Shown here piece after piece: positions 9,802-19,294 of a stretch of 22,000 nt of DNA. Both the position numbers and the translations under genes were made by a program. The notes beneath the pieces are model-generated. The model did no database searches. It was given only the letters and a program-made list of their open reading frames with translations, and was not told the origin of the DNA. Each line of letters begins with the position of its first letter. Within the stretch, counting starts at the first letter, position 1. This stretch comes from Owenia fusiformis. Lineage: Eukaryota; Annelida; Polychaeta; Sabellida; Oweniidae. The stretch is from the NCBI GenBank assembly GCA_903813345.2, contig CAIIXF020000336.1:1-22000 (forward strand). Reading direction: 5' to 3'.

Positions 9802-9837
9802 TTTCAGTATAGAACCACTTTCTCATGACTGTTTGAA

Positions 9838-11400
9838 GCTTAAATTATGCAAATTAGTTGACATATAGTATTGTCCCCATGTAATATTCGTTTCATTATT
9901 GATGTGATTTCTCAATTTTCAGCGAAGAAATATAAGCTCTTTCTTAAATTATTTCAAAGTTATGAGTTAAAGTCTATTATTTTCTTTAACCCCCCCCCCC
10001 CGAGCCCTCAAAATTATTAAGGTAGGGTGTAAGATTCTTTTCACACTCGTTATATAAAATAACCTCTTTATATTGTGCATATCTGTTATAAATTTTTTCT
10101 CGAAGTTATAACTTCATAAGAAGTCAATTAAAGTAAATGCCATATTTTATCACTTCGTCATTTAACGGTTTTTATTACTTTATAAGGGTTAAATTATGCA
10201 AATTAGCTTATTTGCATATCAAAAAATATTTTTTCTGAATTACTGATGATATAACATAAATATTGGTAAAAAATTAAGTTTGTACCTCATATACTTCCAA
10301 AGTAATAAATTAAAGTCCATTTTCATTTTGACCCCCCCCCCCCCTCAAATATCTGGGTAGGGGGAGAATTTTTTTTACAGCCGTTATGTAAGATACACTT
10401 TAAATATTTTGCACATCTGTTATACATATATAAATGCAACTATATGAATTATTTCATAAGTTATAACTTCATGAGAGGTCGATTAAAATAAATGTCGTAT
10501 TTTATCGTTTTGTCATTTAACGGTTTTTATGACTGTATAAGGGTTAAATTATGCAAATTAGCTTATTTGCATATCAAAAATGTTTTTTCTTAGTTACTGA
10601 TGTTATTACATAAATTTTGTTGAACAAATAGGTTTATACCTCATATACTTCCAAAGTTATAAATTAAACTCCATTTTCAGTTGACCCCCCTGAAATATCT
10701 GGGTAGGGGGAGAAATTTTTTCACAATCTATATATAAGATGCACTTTTAATATTTTTCACATCTATTAAAAATAAATAGATGCATTTTTAGGAATTATTT
10801 CAACAGTTATAACTTCATATGAAGGTAATTACAGTAAATGTCGTATATTATCATTTTGTCATTTAATAGTTTTTATGGCGGTTTAAGGGTTAAATTATGC
10901 AAATTAGCTTATTTTTGTTCAAAATATTTTTTTCTCCATTACTGATATTATTTTGTAAATTTTTGTGAAAAAATTAAGTTTGCATCTTATATACTTCCAA
11001 AGTTATGAATTAAAGTTTATTTTCTTTTGACCCCCTCCCTTCAATTTTAGGGTAAGGGGAGAAATATTTTTCACAGTCGTTATGTAAGATACACTTTTAA
11101 TATTTTGCACATCTAATATACATATATAGATGCATTTTTAGGAATTATTTCATAAGTTATAACTTCATATGAAGGCAATTACAGTAAAAGTTGTTTATTA
11201 TCATTCCGTTATTTAAAAGTTTTTATGGCGGTTTAAGGGTTAAATTATGCAAATTAGCTTATTTTCGTTTGATATATTTTTTCTGCATTTCTGATGTTAT
11301 TCTATAAATTATGGTGAAAAAATTAAGTTTGTATCTCATTTACTTCCAAAGTAATGAATTAACGTTTATTTTCTCCTGACCCCCCTGAAATTATAGGGTG
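9838..11400. repeat. Right-arm tandem array of ~347-bp units (inverted, about 4.5 copies)
   Basis: This is the same unit as in the left arm, in opposite orientation, with five C-rich junctions at about 9992, 10331, 10685, 11030 and 11380. The C runs at the first two reach a dozen or more bases, which is a likely site of sequencing or assembly length error. Each unit contains ttaaattatgcaaattag, and two of them (about 10190 and 10548) continue into cttatttgcatatc. The right arm holds about one unit more than the left, so the two arms have changed copy number independently. Confidence 0.85.
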
Positions 11401-11893
11401 GGGAGTATAAAGATGAGGATATCTTATTTTCGCAAGCCTCAAACTCTAGATATCACCCCACATCATAAAATAAATATATTTTCCAACAAGAAAATGAAAA
11501 AATCTCGCGTAATACTCTCCAATATTCAAAAACAAAAATATTCAGGCTGGGTCCCTAAGTAATACTAATTGACACTGAATTGAGACGGTTTGTATTCAGA
11601 GTTAACCAACATTTTCAAAATGCCTTAGTTTAGGAACCCCTATTCTTACTATTGAAAGATATCATCATTGTAGGTATGCAGGTTTAAAGCCAATTATCCC
11701 AATGTAAAGTCAATACACCCATGCTAAAATCCTCATTTTCTCAAAGAACTCAAGTTTATCGGGTCTAAACAAGTAGATTCATATAGCCGAGAGAGTATTG
11801 GTAGCATCAATTTCCAGGGGTTGTTAAACAGGACCATCGTCTTGATTTTTATAACTTTTTGATGAATCTAATTGCGGTTGTGCCCATACATAC

Positions 11894-11986
11894 CAGATAT
11901 TCTGTCTTTGATAGCATGCAATTTCTTGGCAACTTCACTGTCGTATACATCCTGGGGGTCATCAGTATCTTCCTTCAATGTGAACC
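11894..11986 (-). CDS. ROCO gene, 93-nt Roc exon, copy 1 of a tandem duplication
   Basis: This exon is identical base for base to the one at 12540-12632, including its splice sites (attttcag| at the 3' end of the intron and CTG|gtatgt at the donor). It keeps phase 1-1 and codes for the same 31 residues (core DTDDPQDVYDSEVAKKLHAI). If both copies are spliced in, the Roc domain gains a perfect 31-residue internal repeat between switch I and the DFGGQ motif. If they are mutually exclusive, the protein is unchanged. The intron after it, down to 6841, is about 5 kb and is filled by a foldback-type mobile element. The other possibility is an assembly artefact from two haplotypes joined in tandem. 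Confidence 0.8.
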
Positions 11987-12539
11987 CTGAAAATTTTTAA
12001 TTTAATTTGAATAATTGAAACTTAGTTAGTTGTGAAAAATGGTTTTGTACACCAAGGGCGTTTAAATCGGATTGTGTATTGCGCTAAAAATTGGAGAATT
12101 ACAGCTGATTAAATAAAAAGAATACGGCTATGTAAGGATCCGTAAACGCTTTAAAATAGGATGTGAATAGTACATGTAAGTCGTGATCAACTTACTCGTA
12201 TCAATTCTATTTTCAAAAATGAACATTTACATTAATTACTTATTGTGATACAGTGGTATAGTTAATGTGACTAGTAAAAAAATAAATGCATTTGTTCCTT
12301 TAATTGATAATTTAAGAATAAAATATAAATTTTAGAATAAAATATATAAGTCGTTAAAAGAACTATGAATGTGTTAGACAGTGTAAATGATGGAAATCTT
12401 TGAAAAGCATGACAGTCCCAAAATTCATATAGCCGAGAGAGTATTGGTAGCATCAATTTCCAGGGGTTGTTAAACAGGACCATCGTCTTGATTTTTATAA
12501 CTTTTTGATGAATCTAATTGCGGTTGTGCCCATACATAC

Positions 12540-12632
12540 CAGATATTCTGTCTTTGATAGCATGCAATTTCTTGGCAACTTCACTGTCGTATACATCCTG
12601 GGGGTCATCAGTATCTTCCTTCAATGTGAACC
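12540..12632 (-). CDS. ROCO gene, 93-nt Roc exon, copy 2 of a tandem duplication
   Basis: Borders are a clear acceptor (aattttcag) and donor (TCTG|gtatgt). The exon is 93 nt, enters in phase 1 and leaves in phase 1, so it adds exactly 31 codons: a completed Gly, then FTLKEDTDDPQDVYD and SEVAKKLHAIKDRIS. It lies between the switch I exon and the switch II exon of the Roc domain and adds an acidic, probably helical insert. It is identical to the exon at 11894-11986 because both lie in 646-bp direct repeats. Being symmetric, either copy alone or both in series keep the frame with the P-loop exon upstream and the exon at 6840 downstream. As the first copy met by the spliceosome, it may be the original or the duplicate; the sequence does not say. 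Confidence 0.8.
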
Positions 12633-13218
12633 CTGAAAATTTTTAATTTAATTTGAATAATTGAAACTTAGTTAGTTGTGAAAAATGGTTTTGTACACCA
12701 AGGGCGTTTAAATCGGATTGTGTATTGCGCTAAAAATTGGAGAATTACAGCTGATTAAATAAAAAGAATACGGCGATGTAAGGATCCGTAAACGCTTTAA
12801 AATAGGATGTGAATAGTACTTGTAAGTCGTGATCAACTTACTCGTATCAATTCTATTTTCAAAAATGAACATTTACATTAATTACTTATTGTGATACAGT
12901 GGTATAGTTAATGTGACTAGTAAAAAAATAAATGCATTTGTTCCTTTAATTGATAATTTAAGAATAAAATATAAATTTTAGAATAAAATATATAAGTCGT
13001 TAAAAGAACTATGAATGTGTTAGACAGTGTAAATGATGGAAATCTTTGAAAAGCATGACAGTCCCAAAACTCCTAATTGAGACAGTGTATCAAATTTGAT
13101 AGTAGGTGTTAAACTTTTAAGATGCAGAAATATCCAAATTCATTAAATCGTTTGTTTGTAATCAAAAGATTATCGAGGAAGTAATATATACAAAAATATG
13201 AAGGTGTAGTTGACTCAC

Positions 13219-13503
13219 CCTGTGCTTTAGTTTTCCATAAGAATGAATTGCTGATGTCAATATAACAAGCTGATGGGTCAACCTGTATGCCATCTGTCGA
13301 ATTGTGTTCCCTACTAAAACCTTCATCCAGGAGACGCTTTTTCAGACTAGTTTTCCCCACTCCGTATTGCCCAACGATCATAACTCGAGTATGGTAGACC
13401 TCCCGTGTTCCTTCCTCCCTCGCCTTCTGGTAGGCCTCTAAGTATTCAGGGTTGCTGAGTAGCTCTGCACGTCTTTGTACATTTCTGATCGCCCGTAGTT
13501 GAT
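13219..13503 (-). CDS. ROCO GTPase gene, exon with Roc P-loop (G1) and switch I
   Basis: This exon encodes the start of the Roc (Ras of complex proteins) GTPase domain, which binds and hydrolyses GTP and in ROCO proteins acts with the following COR domain. The translation shows a basic helical lead-in (LRAIRNVQRRAELL), a Tyr/Arg-rich approach (EVYHTRVMIVG), the Walker A/G1 loop GQYGVGKTSLKKRLL, and NSTDGIQVD, which matches the switch I/G2 region with its conserved Thr. The donor is strong (AGG|gtgagt, exon end 13219) and leaves phase 1. I place the acceptor at a TTTAG before 13503 because that phase matches a strong upstream donor at 13721. An AAG acceptor at 13517-13519 would add four residues. 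It is the first clearly coding exon of a minus-strand gene that continues to about 1.8 kb. Family assignment is firm; the exact 5' border is inferred. Confidence 0.87.
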
Positions 13504-13720
13504 CTAAAGTGAACACCTTAATGCATGTAAACATATGAATACAGCATACATTTTATTTTGATTGTAAACCCTTGGTAAGGTTGTCTCCTTTATTTTTGAT
13601 GCTCTCTTTAACTCAGAAGTGCTCAGATTGCAAAATTGCATCGTAAAAATTGTTGGGAGGAGTGTTATCACGGTGGTTATACAATTGAAATTGATTTTTT
13701 TAAAACATCACTTGACTTAC

Positions 13721-13740
13721 CTGACATTACCAAATCGCAT
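13721..13740 (-). CDS. Possible small upstream exon of the ROCO gene
   Basis: A canonical donor (GTCAG|gtaagt) lies at 13715-13721, and a pyrimidine-rich acceptor (atttttag) lies immediately before 13740, which would delimit a 20-nt exon. The reading frame that leaves this donor in phase 1 joins directly to the P-loop exon at 13503, giving DLVMS followed by DQLRAIRN. That frame is open back to about 13862, so the exon could be longer with a weaker acceptor. An ATG at the exon start does not join in the P-loop frame, so it is not a convincing start codon. No LRR or other N-terminal domain is recognisable here. The donor is the best evidence; the exon itself is tentative. Confidence 0.3.
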
Positions 13741-14200
13741 CTAAAAATGATATTGCACCAATTAAACAACTCTTCATTAGGAGGGTTTTCAAACAATTGA
13801 TTAAAGGATACCCCAAAATATACAGCACTTAAAAACATCATTGAGAAAACAAATGTGTGCATTTGGGCTACTTCGAACTAATCGAAGTCAATATTAAAAC
13901 CCAACAACACAAACAAAAGTCTGCATTTTGCTGGCATTCTTTTACACAAAACAAGAAATTAAGATATGGCATCTTGTGAACCCTACTAACTGCATTTATT
14001 TATTTGACCAGATGTTACCCTGGGCTCAGTATTTCAAATTTATTGTTTGTTGCATATTTCGTTCCCAAAAATACTTTATGGGAGTGCAAATAATCACATA
14101 TCAAAACATTTTAGAAATATATTATAGAGAACAAGTTAATTAGAAAATGTTTACAAAATACAACGGCTAGTCTAGTAATGGTCCAGTTTTTGAAAACTAC
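13741..14200. other. AT-rich sequence upstream of the recognisable ROCO exons
   Basis: The next exons of the ROCO gene, or its promoter, should lie here or beyond. Minus-strand open stretches exist at 13742-13862 but carry no known motif. I see no convincing core promoter, CpG-rich start region or N-terminal repeat (LRR/ankyrin) coding sequence. Confidence 0.4.
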
Positions 14201-14204
14201 TCGT

Positions 14205-14660
14205 GTAGTATTGTTTAATAAGGCCATAAGAAGTAGATTCTTTGTTTTGCGTCCCCTTGCTTGCACGATTTTGAGTAAATCAGAAAAAACAAACACATCC
14301 AAATAGCAATCATAAGGGTCTGAAAGTGCCATCGCATTTCGTTCAATCAGAATCAGACGAAATGGCGGATAATTGATGTGCGTCAAAATTGACAGTGTTA
14401 TTGATTACTTTGGCATACATTGTGCATTTTCTTATTTTTTACCCTTGAATAATAGTTGTGTTTAAATTTATTAGATATGTGTTTGTAATTACTGCAAATT
14501 GGTATGTCCCTTTTTATGCCCATAAAATGTATACATTTCTCAGCAAACAAGTTGTGTTTTTTCTTGAGTTTGTGTTTGTTTCCCTTGTACCCTTGCATGA
14601 ATTGAGTTTTGCCAGGACGCAAAACAAAGAATATACTTCTTATGGCCTAATTCAATGACA
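14205..14660. mobile_element. Inverted-repeat (MITE-like) element
   Basis: The block 14205-14253 (attgtttaataaggccata, agaagtagattctttg, ttttgcgtcc) is matched in reverse complement by 14612-14655 (ggacgcaaaacaaagaatat, acttcttatggcctaatt). That gives arms of about 42 bp and a total length near 455 bp. The interior is T-rich with no coding signal. The outer limits and target duplication are not clear, so the element may extend somewhat beyond these arms. Confidence 0.55.
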
Positions 14661-14969
14661 TGAATCCTAGTCTGGACTAAGCATCCTAAATAGTATACAG
14701 TTTAATACTAGTGTACAAATGAAGTAAAGAAAGTATGAAAAGTACCGATGATGTTACATTTTCAAGCAAAAATGTAGCTGTCACTGTATTCATTTTTGCT
14801 TCAAAAGTTAGAAAACATTTTCTATCTCCAATGGTGGTGTAAAGGCGAGCAGATGGGGATAAAGAGCAATTATCATCGAAACTGAACGGCAAATTGTTCA
14901 TATTTTTCAAGAGAATAGTGTAACAAAAAAAACGTCAAAAGAGTCATTAGCAAATGTTTAAAGTGTATT

Positions 14970-15418
14970 TTCCACGATATGATATTTCCCGACTTAAGGC
15001 ATCATAATCATGCTGTGAGTGTCACATACATTCCTCGAAAATAGGCAAATTACTTGTAAACATTTGTTTTATTATACAATTGTCAAGTTCAATATCCTCA
15101 AAAGTATTAGTTCATGAGTTTACTCACTGATAAATACATTTTTATACTATGTTAAAACCTAAAAACAATGTATTTCGAAAAATTTCGAGAGAGGTGAATA
15201 TCGTCCTATATCGCCCTATACGCATAGCCAGTGAATATCGCCTTGATCTTTCTTTACATGTGATCCGGTTTTGACTGCTCACACTGTACACTTGCAAGTT
15301 TGACACTCATATGATGAAATATATTGTTTATTGCCAAAAGCTGAAGACTCATCAATTCATTGCTCATATATAACTTTTCATAAAGAATTGAATACTTCAA
15401 TTGCAGAAATGTCCGAGT
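14970..15418. repeat. Dispersed repeat, left part (copy A)
   Basis: The segment 14970-15140 (aagc/catcataatcatgctgtgag, caaaagtattag) resembles 21518-21665. The segment 15319-15418 (ttgccaaaagctgaagactc, gaatacttcaattgcagaaa) resembles 19310-19510. Copy A is interrupted at 15419 by the 609-bp element and resumes at 16033. No coding capacity is evident; it is an unidentified family. Confidence 0.55.
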
Positions 15419-16027
15419 TGTTACGCGGTAAACACGATACAAAAATATGTCATATTCCGCAACGAATATGGCATATTCACTTGCGATGTATAACAGATTC
15501 ACCTACGATATATGGCATACACACTAACCAATGAGAACGCGATACGGAAGTACGCAATTGTCAATTACATCGATTGAACGAACAAGTAAAACGTGATAAA
15601 TTATCATAATGATTACTGAATCAACAGTACTGTGTATCGAATATATTAACTTTGCAGAAGTATCAGTCACCAATCTCGCGTAATAAACTTTCTCAATCAA
15701 ACCAGGATTTATATATTAGTACTCGAAGCACTAACTATATTGGTAATCCTGCGTAGTTTTACATTTAGAGTCGATTCTCGCAACCAATCAAATCAAGGCT
15801 TTCTGTATCACGTTTTCACCTGTGGTATATGTCATATTCACCTGCGGTATATGGCATATTCCGCAGGTGAGTATCGGGTATTAACTGAAATCAATGTATC
15901 GCATATTCACTGTGGAATATCGCATACTCGCCTGCGGAATATGCCATATACCGCAGGTGAGTATGGCATATTCACCCGTATCACAAATACCGCGCAACCA
16001 TGAATGTATGCCATATACCGCGTAACA
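15419..16027. mobile_element. 609-bp TG...CA element (solo-LTR-like) with 5-bp target duplication
   Basis: The element starts TGTTACGCGGTA (15419-15430) and ends TACCGCGTAACA (16016-16027), a perfect 12-bp inverted end. It is flanked on both sides by CGAGT (15414-15418 and 16028-16032). Removing it together with one CGAGT gives a continuous sequence (gtccgagttagaacc) that matches an uninterrupted diverged copy near 19506 (gtccgaggtagaatc), an independent empty site. TG/CA ends and a 5-bp duplication are what a solo LTR of a Gypsy- or BEL-type retrotransposon leaves. A TATA-like ttatatatta (15707) and an AATAAA (15682) are present. The many internal palindromes are unusual for an LTR, so a MITE with a 5-bp duplication is the alternative. 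Confidence 0.75.
15805..16020. repeat. Cluster of palindromes around gtatatggcatattc
   Basis: The motif tcacctgcggtatatggcat / attccgcaggtga (about 15838-15870) is itself a near-perfect palindrome. A second copy in reverse order lies at about 15923-15965 (ctgcggaatatgccatatac, then cgcaggtgagtat), and weaker copies lie at 15449-15515 and 15178-15240. Hairpins could form within and between copies. The cluster makes up most of the right half of the 609-bp element. Confidence 0.7.
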
Positions 16028-16032
16028 CGAGT

Positions 16033-16215
16033 TAGAACCATTTATTGTCAGAAGATAACATTGCACTGAATTAAAATTGCGATGATAGAGAGGTAGAAAT
16101 ATTGTACGTTTTGAAAAGGGTATGACACTGTATGATATGTATTGATGAGAGCAAACAATTATTGTTGAAACACGCTCCAATCTTTTTTTATTTTCTAATC
16201 CCTTTAAGTACACCG
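16033..16215. repeat. Dispersed repeat, right part (copy A)
   Basis: This continues copy A after the 609-bp insertion: catttattgtcagaagata, gaggtagaaatattgtacg and ttctaatccctttaagta all have diverged counterparts in order at 19520-19695. The matching order on both sides of the insertion shows that these are two copies of one ancestral repeat. Confidence 0.6.
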
Positions 16216-19200
16216 TTGCTCATTAATATGGAATATTTTATAGATTTTAATGTTTTTATGTCTCCCGATTTCCGCCCATTTTGCACATAAAACTTATTAG
16301 TTATCAAAAGTAGCCCAAGGAAGTGGTTTTGTTCATATTTGGTGCGATATTCACCAAGGGGGGGGGGGGTCGCACCCCTTTGCAATTGGTGAGTCTCAAA
16401 CGTGATTTCAGTGGTTAGAGGTACAGTGACTTTCTGGCCGGGCTTTCTGGACCAACATTTATCATCGTATTCAAAAGTGTGTTTGGGTTAACTCTCACCT
16501 GCAGCATAATCATGCTCATGCGCATGATAACTGCATAGTGCACGGTTTCCTCAAAGCAGTAAGGTGGAGCAGCTGCAATGTGCAACAGTCACCTAATCAG
16601 GCTCTTATAGAGCACAAGTGAGATGAGACTGATAGGGCGGTTCGTGACAGGGGTCCTTCACCTCAGGTAGCACTCACGCATGCTCTCCTGATTGAGGAGT
16701 GGGGCCTTATTTTGCATATAAAGTCAGACGTCTCATTGGCAGTTGGCCCTGCTATAGGAAGGATGCTCTGATTGCAGCATGAGAATGACATACCACATAG
16801 TGCTATTGTGGGATAGAGGACTCATTTGTCATTTTGTCTTCATGACCTGATGTTTAGCCTGTTTGATCTGCTTAACATTACAATTTCGATCGGGGTGTTT
16901 TGAAAATGCAAAAATATTTAGACTATCCCTAGTTTAAATGAAAGCAATTTCCTTAACTTAAATGTAAATATTTTTCTATCGAAAATGTTGATTTGAATAT
17001 GAAATATATGTGTATGGTATAAATGATATTTTTGCAGGATTTTGCTTTTTGGTTCAGTGAAAGGAGCGAATGATCATTATAAACTCGCTACTAAATAGAC
17101 ATATTAAAATCCTTATTTAGTTGATTATTCAATATTTTCAATATTAAGATAATTCCAGCAACATCATCATTATCCACATTTGGCATTTGTAACACAGGTT
17201 ACACTTTTGTACCAGTTTCATCTCAATCAGTTGGTGACATTTTGTTATGCAATTGCCTATTCTTTGATTTCATACATATATGGTCATCTGATCTCATGAA
17301 AAGTAGAGCGTCAGAATGTTTTGATAACAGTTTTATTTTGACAATGATTCTAGGTAAAACATGTTTGAATTATGAACGCTCAACTATTTGTAGTTTCTTG
17401 GTTCTTGTGAATCAAATAGGAGAACAACATAATAAAATAAAAGCTTATTTTGCCAATAATCTAATTATACTCATATTAATATTTTTTCATGATACAGGTG
17501 TTGTAAAACTATACAAATCTATATTGGGCACATTTTCTGAAAAATTCAAATGTTCTGTGACCTTTCTGAAGGCCGAACTTTTAACAACTTTTCAGTAACA
17601 TTTTCAGAGGACTATTTCATCATGTTTAAGATCATTCTGACCATGTACATTGTGATCCTGGTCATGTAAATGATACATGTATGTGGAACAAGTTAAAATG
17701 ACTGGAGATCAAAACGAAACTTTGTTACCTTTAATTGAAAAAGTTGAAAATAGCAAGAATGTTTTTTGTCACGTGCTGTTTATGCATTTCCTGCTAAGAA
17801 CTATGAGACCTCAAACGTCTCAGAATCGAGCAAAACATTGTTTCGTTTTTATCTCAGCGTTATAAAAGATGAACGATTATAAATAGTCGAATATTAAACA
17901 AATACTCGAATTTTCTCGAATATGTATTCTGCTAAATCCAGGTCCTGATCATCCAGTATTTGTTTTATTATGCACCTTCTAAATCAATCTTTTGAGTGTG
18001 TTTTCTTCAAATTCGAACGACTTTTGTCTACCTATACATCGAACGAAAAAGCATTGTATTGTCCCGGGATTCAATTTACATTTATTTGAGGCGTTTTTAC
18101 AGAATTATGCGTAATGTTTGAATGATAAGTGTAAATGTGATTAAGTACACTGTTTTCTCTTCTATTTGCCTCCGGTTAGCTTTAAAAAAAGTTAAAAAAG
18201 AGCCGAGTATTGCCAAATTACAAGCAGCTTGGGACCAATCATATTGCAGTATTTAGATGAGGTGCATAATAATTCAAAATATCATTTTTTGTCTTGTAAA
18301 CCAAACACCCTTATGTAGGTTAATGGTAATCTCTTATGTTTTGACAGGTGTGTTACGAAGATATTGGACAATTTCCTCACAAAGACTGCATCGTTTTGAT
18401 CATATGATAGTTGTAACTAGTTTTTGCTTCATTATTACTACGGAAAGATCGACTTTAACTATGTTTAACCCCTCAATGGCATCATGATAGATACCATGTT
18501 CTAAATTAGAGGTGTTGGAAAGCTTCGCAACAAATTGATCATAATTCAATCACATTAATCAAAAGATTAATTGCTAAATAACTGGCTAAAAAAATTTTGT
18601 AATACATTTCGGTTTAAGATATTTGGCTTGTAAAGTGTTTCCGACAAAAATGTTAATCGTATAATCACAGGCCATATAAATTAGACATGATGCAAAACAT
18701 TTGTTTCATTTGTTTCAAAAAGCAAGTTTCATATACATTACTGTTATGCCTCGTCGATAGACATTATCCCTAGCAAACGAATGACAATGAATATGATATT
18801 CAATGTTTTAATCTTAATAATAATAATCTTTCATAATTTCCGACGGAAACCAAACGATTTTTGTTCTATAAATATTTATTTAATTTTGATCTTTATGTTA
18901 ATATGGACCCCCGAAACTAACGTTTTTGAATATTTGATCAATTTAATTTTTGAAACAGTTAGCCGACAATCCGCATTCGTCTTCGAAGAAGATCTTTCAG
19001 TAGTTGGCTCTGAATTTGTAAAGTAAAGTGTTGCAGAAGTCATGCATTATTATAATGTTGCTTTTCATAGAATATAGGGTTGGTTGTGAAAAACTGACAT
19101 AAAAAAGGCGACTGATTCTTATCCTATATCATTTTCAGATTCATCATAATATAAAGAATCTCAACATGATATTTTCAGTATTTTGTCATGATATCTATCA

Positions 19201-19294
19201 TTTTGTATTTGATTTTTCAACATTTACCATGTACGATTTTACAGACCGTGTAAACTAGCCTTAGATAGATCTTCTAGAGTTTGACAGTGATTAG
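16216..19294. other. Gene-free AT-rich stretch with one GC-richer patch
   Basis: A 12-G run lies at about 16359. The patch 16435-16860 is noticeably richer in GC than its surroundings (gcagcataatcatgctcat, gagatgagactgataggg, gcggttcgtgacag) and may be an old retroelement fragment, but I cannot place it. The remainder contains only open frames of chance length (for example 17242-17598 on the plus strand) without motifs, splice-site support or composition different from the background. Confidence 0.5.

Larger units (their letters stand above)
6926..11557. mobile_element. Foldback-type element with tandem-repeat inverted arms
   Basis: The left arm (about 6926-8280) and the right arm (about 9838-11557) are inverted copies of each other. 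The outer ends match: tactcagggaccca on the left and, reversed, tacttagggaccca on the right. Next comes a shared unique stretch (ggagagtattacgcgagatttttt and tgatatctagagtttgag in each arm), then tandem units of about 347 bp. Unit landmarks (gactttaattcataac) fall at 7122, 7471, 7817 and 8163 on the left; the reversed landmark recurs at about 9975, 10314, 10669, 11014 and 11362 on the right. Long inverted arms made of tandem repeats are the signature of Foldback/Galileo-like transposons. No transposase was found in the core. The element lies wholly in a ROCO intron. A three-base ata flanks both ends, but the target duplication is uncertain. Confidence 0.82.
11777..13068. repeat. 646-bp tandem duplication carrying a ROCO exon
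   Basis: Positions 11777-12422 and 12423-13068 are direct, adjacent copies with the same length. By eye I find two differences, both intronic: t/g at 12129 vs 12775, and a/t at 12174 vs 12820. Each copy starts with attcatatagccgagagag and ends with gacagtcccaaa. The junction is clean, with at most one base of microhomology. Each copy holds the 93-nt exon with its splice sites and roughly 550 bp of intron. The near-identity means a very recent duplication, or a false duplication in the assembly made from two alleles. Confidence 0.93.

Noticed and set aside
15740-16003. Open frame rich in His, Ile, Arg and Tyr on the plus strand
   Set aside because: It is a by-product of the palindromic repeat cluster inside the 609-bp element.
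16435-16860. tRNA-derived SINE or tRNA gene
   Set aside because: A ggttcgtgac stretch resembles a B box, but no convincing A box at the right distance, cloverleaf or tailed end was found.
17242-17598. 118-codon plus-strand open frame
   Set aside because: It has no motif, no splice or compositional support, and its translation is typical of translated AT-rich noise.
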